Under the pieces are notes generated by a model. The model was not told the origin of the DNA. It ran no database searches and saw only the letters and a list, made by a program, of their open reading frames with translations. The translations under genes and the position numbers were made by a program. A stretch of 7,573 nt of DNA from an uncultured Methylobacter sp. (GTDB lineage Bacteria > Pseudomonadota > Gammaproteobacteria > Methylococcales > Methylomonadaceae): assembly GCA_903831545.1 (NCBI GenBank), contig CAIKYI010000128.1, positions 1 through 7,573 on the forward strand, in the 5' to 3' direction. Shown here in pieces: positions 1 through 5,172 of this stretch; position 1 is the first letter of the stretch, and each line of letters starts with the position of its first letter.

Positions 1-2
1 AC

Positions 3-326
3 ATCGGAGTAAGGTTTTCCATGGATGATTTTGGTACTGGCTATTCGTCATTATCCAGCCTCAAGAAACTACCACTGGATCAACTTAAGATTGACCAGAG
101 TTTTGTGCGCGACATCGCTATAGACCAAGATGACACTATTATTGTTGAAACCATCATTGCTATGGCTAACAAACTAAATATCGAAGTCATCGCCGAGGGC
201 GTGGAGACCGAAGCCCAACGTACTTTTTTAGAGCAGAACGGATGTCAACTCTTTCAAGGTTATTTATTCAGTAAGCCAGTACCTATTAAACAATTTGAAT
301 TGTTACTGAAGAAAAACTCATTCTGA
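3..326 (+). CDS. EAL-domain c-di-GMP phosphodiesterase, C-terminal part (5' end outside window)
   Basis: The frame is open from the left edge, so the ATG at 21 is internal and not the start; the residues before it (IGVRFS) fit the EAL strand that precedes DDFGTG. About 107 residues remain of a domain of roughly 240. Motifs present are [10 protein letters not shown], with the metal-binding Asp pair, then LKIDQSFV with its conserved Lys, then VIAEGVET with the catalytic-loop Glu, and finally the QGYLFSKP signature. The visible part is therefore compatible with an active enzyme that hydrolyses c-di-GMP to pGpG. The protein ends about 15 residues after QGYLFSKP, so EAL is its C-terminal domain. 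Whether GGDEF, PAS or membrane parts precede it cannot be seen. It converges on the dehydrogenase genes and shares no operon with anything in the window. Confidence 0.95.
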   Translation: MGVRFSMDDFGTGYSSLSSLKKLPLDQLKIDQSFVRDIAIDQDDTIIVETIIAMANKLNIEVIAEGVETEAQRTFLEQNGCQLFQGYLFSKPVPIKQFELLLKKNSF

Positions 327-359
327 CAAATTTATTTTATTCGATATCTGATGATAGCT

Positions 360-617
360 TTACTTTAAGGTGATAGTGTCATTTGGTGAATCGCAGGTAT
401 AGGGAAGCGTAAAATCATAGTCGACAGGCAGTTTGGGTCGATACTGTTCGTTGAACAAAAAACCAACTTCACTTACTTTTTTATCAAAAGTTTGCTGGGC
501 GCAGTCGGCCAACTGGAGACGGACGCTAACTCCCAATGAACGGCAGCAATGAACCCTATAAGCGCCCCTCAGAATCTGGAAAAAAAATTCAAAGTGACTA
601 CACTTCTTTACCGCAGC
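360..617 (-). other. Open frame without clear start; possible gene remnant
   Basis: The convergent gap between the EAL gene and the dehydrogenase has one notable minus-strand frame, open for 85 codons from just after a stop at 618-620 to TAA at 362-360. It has no ATG; the first plausible initiator is a TTG near 536. The last ~30 codons (NEQYRPKLPVDYDF then TLPYTCDSPNDTITLK) look like ordinary protein, with acidic and polar residues mixed with aromatics. The upstream half (CCRSLGVSVRLQLADC) looks like translated non-coding DNA. The 43-bp repeat lies in the middle and reads FDKKVSEVGFLFN. I do not recognise a family. It may be the 3' end of a gene broken by rearrangement at the repeat, or chance. 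Confidence 0.25.
450..492. repeat. Dispersed 43-bp repeat, copy A
   Basis: This segment matches 4059-4101 in the same orientation at 40 of 43 bases without gaps. It opens with GTTGAACAAAAAACCAACT and ends TTTTTTATCAAAAGTT. It lies about 170 bases beyond the stop of the GMC dehydrogenase gene. Matching stops sharply on both sides, which suggests a small mobile or recombined unit, or paralogous gene fragments. I do not recognise a named repeat family. Confidence 0.7.
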
Positions 618-659
618 TTAGAGTCATAACTTTAATTTCCAGTAACACTAAAAGCATAC

Positions 660-2324
660 TTATTTCCCGGCTTCAGCAATATGGTCAGCAGAGCGCAAAG
701 CCAATGCAAAAATAGTTAAGGATGGGGATTCGCCACCACCCGTGCTCGGAAATATACTGGCATCTGCAATATAAAGATTTTCACAATCGTGTGTGCGTCC
801 AAAAGAGTTTACGACCGAGTCATTCGGGTTTGCTCCCATGCGGCAAGATCCAAAGACGTGGGTAGCGCTAAAGTAGTCGTATGTACCGAATTCTTCGACG
901 AGAGGATTGGCGCCCGCCGCTTTTAAAAGTTGTCGGCATTTCTCAGCCATAAAACTTAATCGTTGCAAGTCTTCGCTAGTCAGCCGAGAACGAATAAGGG
1001 CCAGCGGCAACCCCCTCGCATCGCGTTGCTTTGGATCAAGTTCAATACGAGTACCTTCATTGGGTAACATTTCACCAAACCCTGAGACAGAAAGTGCATG
1101 CCTAAGTGAATTTCGCATATTTTGCTTTAAACTGGCTCCAAAGCCAGGAACAATGCGACGAGCGTAGTTAACCGAGCCTGTCAATCCCGTTTCCAGTGTA
1201 GCCGAAGTAAAGCGACAGCCCCCAATTACGCCAGGAATGGCAGCGGGAGCATTGTAATCCCAACATATGGCATCCGCAGGCAAACCTTTGTAACTGTCGA
1301 GCGGAGTGTCGACCATACCTGTACTGACCCAGGTTAGCGAATCCATAAAGTTACGGCCAACCTGTTTGTTACTATTGGCCAAGCCTTTACTAAAAGTATG
1401 TGTGGCTGAATTAAGTAGCAAGCGCGGAGTTTCCACCGCTCCACCTGCCAAGACAACAATGGGCGCTTTCAGTATTCTGGTACCCCGCTTATTGTCAGTG
1501 ACTTCTACGCCTGTAATACGCCCACTAACCTTGCTAACCAAGCGAGTAACCGGAGTATCGGTCAAAATGGTACAAAGTCCGGTAGCGAGGGCATGACGGA
1601 TAAAGGTAACGTCAGCCGAACCTTTGTCACCAATTGGGCAACCATAGCCACAATTGCTGCAATAATTACAAGAGGGACGACCGTCATAGGGTTGAGAAAG
1701 TGCCGCGCGACTATTGGCCTGCCAATGCATGCCTATCGTCCGACCAGCATCTGAGATACAACGCGAGGCTTTGCATAACGGATGGGCAGGTAAAGGATAA
1801 GGCTCGCTACGCCAGCGTCCGTTCCCTTCGATTGGACCTGCAACACCGATAAGTTTTTCAGCTATCACATAATAAGGTTCAAGATCGGCATAAGTGAGTG
1901 GCCAGTCAGCACCGCTACCGAATTGACTATGCAACTTCATGGCAAGTGGATTAAGACGATGTGATTCACCCGTGTAATGTAAGGTACTGCCACCGATGCC
2001 ACGCACATGATGGTAGCCCGCATCCGCGACAATACGCACGCCGCTCCGGTTGAGTCGTCCGGCAACGGCATTCCAGGAATGCAAATTATCCCATTGGGGA
2101 TCTAATGGAGAATTGACATCAAAACCGTACTTACCTTGTGAACCAGACTTGAATGGAAAGCGATCCAGTTCCCATCGTGCAGTATGCAAACGATAGTCCT
2201 GAGCAGGCTCATAACGAGGCCCGGCTTCAATGATAAGTACTTTCAGCTTGTGTTGGGTCAGACGCCAGGCCATTGCTGCACCACCTGCGCCCGCACCAAT
2301 GACAATGACATCAGGATGTAACAT
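660..2324 (-). CDS. GMC-family FAD-dependent dehydrogenase, catalytic subunit (gluconate/glucose dehydrogenase-like)
   Basis: This 554-residue flavoprotein probably oxidises an alcohol, sugar or polyol at the cytoplasmic membrane, passing electrons to a membrane or periplasmic acceptor. The N-terminal FAD-binding Rossmann motif is GAGAGG at residues 10-15, with the ribose-binding Glu at 33. The GMC signature RGIGGSTLHY is at 108-117. Four cysteines (219, 222, 225, 229; C-x2-C-x2-C-x3-C before PIGDKGS) lie where bacterial FAD-glucose dehydrogenases carry cysteines for a 3Fe-4S cluster. The C-terminal half of the FAD fold has H489 before GSCRMG, the expected catalytic His. In the final motif, FPSTGGGESPSLTI, a Glu sits near the usual second catalytic His/Asn. 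The protein lacks its own signal peptide, as expected if it is carried out by the Tat-tagged small subunit encoded just upstream. Its ATG shares one base with that gene's TAA and has no visible ribosome site, suggesting translational coupling. The substrate cannot be predicted. Confidence 0.93.
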   Translation of the reverse strand: MLHPDVIVIGAGAGGAAMAWRLTQHKLKVLIIEAGPRYEPAQDYRLHTARWELDRFPFKSGSQGKYGFDVNSPLDPQWDNLHSWNAVAGRLNRSGVRIVADAGYHHVRGIGGSTLHYTGESHRLNPLAMKLHSQFGSGADWPLTYADLEPYYVIAEKLIGVAGPIEGNGRWRSEPYPLPAHPLCKASRCISDAGRTIGMHWQANSRAALSQPYDGRPSCNYCSNCGYGCPIGDKGSADVTFIRHALATGLCTILTDTPVTRLVSKVSGRITGVEVTDNKRGTRILKAPIVVLAGGAVETPRLLLNSATHTFSKGLANSNKQVGRNFMDSLTWVSTGMVDTPLDSYKGLPADAICWDYNAPAAIPGVIGGCRFTSATLETGLTGSVNYARRIVPGFGASLKQNMRNSLRHALSVSGFGEMLPNEGTRIELDPKQRDARGLPLALIRSRLTSEDLQRLSFMAEKCRQLLKAAGANPLVEEFGTYDYFSATHVFGSCRMGANPNDSVVNSFGRTHDCENLYIADASIFPSTGGGESPSLTIFALALRSADHIAEAGK

Positions 2325-2836
2325 TAGCTGATAATAACTTCAGGATAACCCAGCGGTTGTGGAGGACGATTGATAGCTGAACCAACCCATGCGCGAGGGT
2401 CCGCATAATAATACATTACGGCACGATCACGTATCTCATGATAGAAATTCCGTGGGCCCGTGTCCCAGTCGGCTTTACTCATGGCTGATAACAAGCGTTC
2501 GAGCTGTTCGGAATCCAGTGCTGATAACGAACCGAGACTTTGCTTTAGCCACTGACAGCCTTCGGCAATAAGTGATTCCAGCGCGGGATTTTGTGTCGCA
2601 TCGTTGAGGATTTGGATGTGCACGTTAAGCATGCTTGCTGCCGGTGTAAGTTCATCAGCGGGTAACAAGGCATCTACGAAGATACGCAAGGTTTCTTCGT
2701 ACAATAGTTTAGGCCTGGTTTTAGCTATGGCGCGATTGACCGATAACAGCCATGCGCCGAATAAGAGGCTACCCATGCCTGCCATCCAACGCCGCCGGGA
2801 CCAGTTGATTGTGTTTTTGAATTTTTTGGTAATCAA
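2324..2836 (-). CDS. Gluconate 2-dehydrogenase subunit 3-like small subunit with Tat signal
   Basis: This 170-residue protein is the size of the small (gamma) subunit of FAD-glucose and gluconate dehydrogenases, which folds with the catalytic subunit and exports it through Tat. A twin-arginine motif (SRRRWM, residues 13-18) precedes a hydrophobic stretch, GSLLFGAWLLSV, and a possible cleavage site at AIA-K near residue 38. The later EETLRIFVDALLPADELTPAAS region and the Trp/Tyr-rich C-terminus are typical of the subunit 3 family. The start is TTG at 2836: a stop lies five codons upstream, the next internal ATG would remove the twin arginines, and an AAGG sits about 10 bases before the TTG. 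The gene precedes the GMC gene with TAATG overlap. No cytochrome c subunit is encoded on either side, so the electron acceptor is unknown. Confidence 0.88.
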   Translation of the reverse strand: MITKKFKNTINWSRRRWMAGMGSLLFGAWLLSVNRAIAKTRPKLLYEETLRIFVDALLPADELTPAASMLNVHIQILNDATQNPALESLIAEGCQWLKQSLGSLSALDSEQLERLLSAMSKADWDTGPRNFYHEIRDRAVMYYYADPRAWVGSAINRPPQPLGYPEVIIS

Positions 2837-2866
2837 CTTGGTCTGGCCTTATTCAGACTATTGACT

Positions 2867-2905
2867 GGTATTAAGAGTTCCTGAAATTCGGAAATCATTA
2901 ATACC
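2867..2905. promoter_or_regulatory. 39-bp dyad between the secreted-protein gene and the dehydrogenase operon
   Basis: GGTATTAA (2867-2874) and TTAATACC (2898-2905) are a perfect 8-bp inverted repeat. Between them is a smaller imperfect palindrome, TTCCTGAAATTCGGAA. The element lies in the 81-base gap upstream of the TTG start of the small subunit and just after the stop of the secreted-protein gene. It could be an operator for the dehydrogenase operon or a weak transcript-end hairpin. No U-run follows the arm on the minus strand, so a standard intrinsic terminator is unlikely. Confidence 0.35.
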
Positions 2906-2917
2906 TAGGTGGATAAT

Positions 2918-3513
2918 TTATAAAGGATTGGTGGTGCAATTATTGCCAACAGGAGCTGCATCACCAGGAAGACAAGTCAATGTGGTAGTTGTCGTATTAA
3001 TATGTGGTCTGTTGTAAATACCCAGAGAATTAAACATTAAGAAAGTCGAAAATGAAGAGTTTGTCGAAAAGTTGTAATCAACGCCTGCATTAACATAAGG
3101 TCCTTGCGCACCGATACCGGCGAAAAGACCTTTCTTGGCAAAATCATAGCCACCGCCAACTTCACCCTGAAGAAAGTCTATGCCGTTAAAATATTTTACG
3201 CGTAACTTGCCCGGCTGAATAATCTTGTCCAAGGGCAGTGCAGGATTAAATTTGAATGCGATCGAAGCATCGGCTCCTTGGGTATCGCCATTAGTACTAA
3301 CTTCAGCGTGGCGATAGCCCGCTACAACCTCAGGAATCCAGCTGTCTCCCATTGTCCATTTCAGTCCGCCATAGCCAACATCAACCCTCTTGTAGTTGAA
3401 CTGACCACATTAGTATTAGTAATTGTGGCAGGGTAGGTGGTCCCAGCAAATGAAGCAGAAGTGACCAGTAATGCTGCGGTGCCCAGCAGTAAAGAGATAG
3501 TTATTTTGGACAT
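2918..3513 (-). pseudogene. Secreted/outer-membrane beta-rich protein, split by a one-base frameshift
   Basis: ATG at 3513 starts a clear signal peptide: MSKITI, the hydrophobic stretch SLLLGTAALLVTSA, then SFA-G near residue 23. This frame stops at 3363-3361 after 50 codons. A second frame, open from before 3400 to TAA at 2920-2918, continues a plausible mature protein (VDVGYGGLKWTMGDSW and on). Joining them needs a -1 shift (one missing base) somewhere between about 3408 and 3364; the GGG at 3387-3385 is one candidate. The repaired product would be about 198 residues. The mature part alternates Gly and aromatics in strand-like segments (KLRVKYFNG, GEVGGGYDFA, YVNAGVDYNFS), which suggests a beta-barrel. 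It ends in an extension with two cysteines (CLPGDAAPVGNNC) and Leu, not the aromatic residue usual for barrels. I do not recognise the family. Sequencing error, a recent mutation and slippage are all possible. Confidence 0.7.
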
Positions 3514-3761
3514 TAAATTGTACCTGTAAGTATTTAATTAATACGTTCAGTCTTAAGGTTATCATTAAAGTACAAGATTTTCCAAGAAAAACTAGCTTTA
3601 CATATGATGGAATCGAATAGATGTGCGGAGTGGTAATGGTGTGGATGATGAAAAGATGAAACTATTCACGGCAAAAAATAACTTAAGTCTCATAGAAAAG
3701 CATTAAGATACCATTCTTCTAAATTCTGGACCTATGAATTAAAAATGTAATTAGACTTTAT

Positions 3762-3881
3762 TACTCCCTTTGCACTCAAAAAACGTCTAAGTTACAGCGT
3801 TGTTAAATTTGGCGTCACACTTTGAGCAGAAAGGCTTTGAGTCGTTTAAGAATTAGACGTTTTCTTAATCAGATGGGAGTA
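3762..3881. mobile_element. Putative MITE with 29-base terminal inverted repeats
   Basis: The left arm (3762-3790) and the reverse complement of the right arm (3853-3881) match without gaps at 22 of 29 bases. Conservation is concentrated at both ends: TACTCCC at the outer end and AAAACGTCTAA (11 of 11) at the inner end. A 62-base non-coding core, with CTTTGAG twice, separates them. Read as TA-CTCCC ... GGGAG-TA, the ends fit a TA target duplication of the type made by IS630/Tc1-mariner elements. The element has no coding capacity. A third, imperfect copy of the inner motif (TTAGACTTT, 3751-3759) sits just outside the left arm. Alternatively it is a large regulatory RNA hairpin. Confidence 0.55.
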
Positions 3882-4058
3882 GTTGTACAAATTTTTTTAA
3901 CAATATAATTTGCAAATGAATTTAGTTTGATTTTGTTGGCATTACATATTTACCGTTTCTATAGTTAGTTCGCTAAAATTGACTGACTGCTTGCTTGAGA
4001 TGTGTCTGCTGCCGCCCCAAAATATGTGGTTAATGACTGTAGTGGGTGGTTACCGAGA

Positions 4059-4101
4059 GTTGAACAAAAAACCAACTCCACTAATTTTTTTATCAAAAGT
4101 T
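4059..4101. repeat. Dispersed 43-bp repeat, copy B
   Basis: This is the partner of 450-492, in the same orientation and with three mismatches. It begins about 40 bases beyond the stop of the HD-GYP gene, so both copies lie downstream of the last gene of a minus-strand operon. On the minus strand it reads TFDKKISGVGFLFNSR then stop, parallel to FDKKVSEVGFLFN in copy A, but the frame is short. An A6 and a T7 run could pair weakly; this is not a convincing terminator. Confidence 0.7.
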
Positions 4102-4140
4102 GACGGTCAGCTTCGTAAGCAGGCGTTGACTTGCAAACAC

Positions 4141-5172
4141 TCAGTTTGGCAATGTATAGCCATTTTCTTGAATTAGCATTAGACAAGCATCCACCACGGT
4201 GGCGTCATACAGTACGCCTCTGTGATGTGTGATTTCATTTAGCGCGGCATCGACTCCCAGTCCAGCACGGTATGGGCGGTGCGATATCATGGCTTCCACC
4301 ACATCAGCTACTGCTAGAATTTTCGCTTCGAGCAAGATTTCTTCGTCCTTGAGTCCCTGAGGATAACCTGAACTATCTAGTCGCTCATGGTGTTGCAATA
4401 CAGTTTTGGCTATCGGCCAAGGAAAGTCTATTGATTTTAGAATCGCATAACCAGTTTCGGGATGTTGTTTGATCAAACCGAACTCGAATTCATCAAGCTT
4501 TCCAGGCTTGCAGAGTATTTCCGCAGGAACCCTAATCTTGCCGATGTCATGCACCACACTGGCAAGATTGAGTCCTTCAATTTGATTTTCTGAGAGTCTC
4601 AATTCTCTAGCGATGGCAGAGGCAAGATGAGCAGTGCGACGTTGATGCCCAGCGGTATAAGGATCTCGCATTTCGACAGTTGAAGCAATCGCCGTGACAA
4701 ATGCCAGCATGCTTTTCCTAAGCTCATTGGTGCGATCATCCACTAGAAACTCCAATCGATTGCGCAGGCGCGTCATCTCTAGGTGTGTGCGTACACGAAT
4801 CAACAATTCTTCGCGTTGATACGGCTTTGTAATGAAGTCCACTGCTCCCAGCTTAAATCCGTTTACTTTATCATTTGTTTCTGACAGTGCGCTGACGAAA
4901 ATGATTGGCACATCGCGTGTTTCCAGTTGCGCTTTGAGGAGACGGCAAACCTCGAATCCATCCATTATGGGCATACGAACATCCAGAAGTATCAGCTCTG
5001 GTGGATTACTGGCGGCGGAATGAAGAGCAAGTTCGCCGCTGATTGCAGAGCGCACGTCATAGCCTTCCGTTTCAAGGAGTTCAGTCAATAACTTGAGGGT
5101 GGCAGGTGTGTCATCTACAACGAGGATTTTCCCTAGGCCTATAGAATTGTCATGATATTTTGAAATGGTCAT
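4141..5172 (-). CDS. Response regulator with HD-GYP c-di-GMP phosphodiesterase output
   Basis: This 343-residue cytoplasmic protein should hydrolyse c-di-GMP when its receiver is phosphorylated. The receiver spans residues ~14-130: acidic pair D20-D21, phospho-acceptor D64 in LLDVRMP, switch residue S94, and K116 in TKPY. A helical linker (~131-160) leads to the HD-GYP domain, which contains HQRR near 176, the metal-binding pair H208-D209 in VVHDIGK, H237 in KQHPETG, and HHERLDSSGYP at 261-271. The GYP is intact, but the usual Gly before it (DGSGYP) is Ser. The metal ligands visible here are all kept, so activity is expected. The ATG overlaps the TAA of the upstream hybrid kinase by one base (TAATG) with no evident ribosome site, which points to coupled translation and to this protein as the kinase's phosphorylation partner. 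Confidence 0.95.
   Translation of the reverse strand: MTISKYHDNSIGLGKILVVDDTPATLKLLTELLETEGYDVRSAISGELALHSAASNPPELILLDVRMPIMDGFEVCRLLKAQLETRDVPIIFVSALSETNDKVNGFKLGAVDFITKPYQREELLIRVRTHLEMTRLRNRLEFLVDDRTNELRKSMLAFVTAIASTVEMRDPYTAGHQRRTAHLASAIARELRLSENQIEGLNLASVVHDIGKIRVPAEILCKPGKLDEFEFGLIKQHPETGYAILKSIDFPWPIAKTVLQHHERLDSSGYPQGLKDEEILLEAKILAVADVVEAMISHRPYRAGLGVDAALNEITHHRGVLYDATVVDACLMLIQENGYTLPN

Larger units (their letters stand above)
3514..4140. other. AT-rich 627-base intergenic region
   Basis: No convincing gene is present on either strand. The right part of the secreted-protein promoter should lie at about 3520-3600, but I see no strong -35/-10 pair there. The region holds the inverted-repeat element at 3762-3881 and copy B of the 43-bp repeat at 4059-4101. 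Frames overlapping at 3965-4186 run through the repeat and lack any domain signature. The gap appears to have been built up by small insertions between two unrelated operons. Confidence 0.6.

Noticed and set aside
907..1852. Three plus-strand frames of 72-96 codons opposite the GMC gene
   Set aside because: They are antisense shadows of a strongly supported dehydrogenase gene and show no domain or ribosome site.
3883..3909. Perfect TATAAT on the plus strand with TTGTAC upstream
   Set aside because: The spacer is only 15 bases, the -35 is poor, the DNA is AT-rich, and no plus-strand gene follows.
3965..4186. Overlapping plus and minus frames of 65-73 codons around copy B of the repeat
   Set aside because: No recognisable protein features; the minus frame overlaps the end of the HD-GYP gene in another frame and the coding look comes from the repeat.
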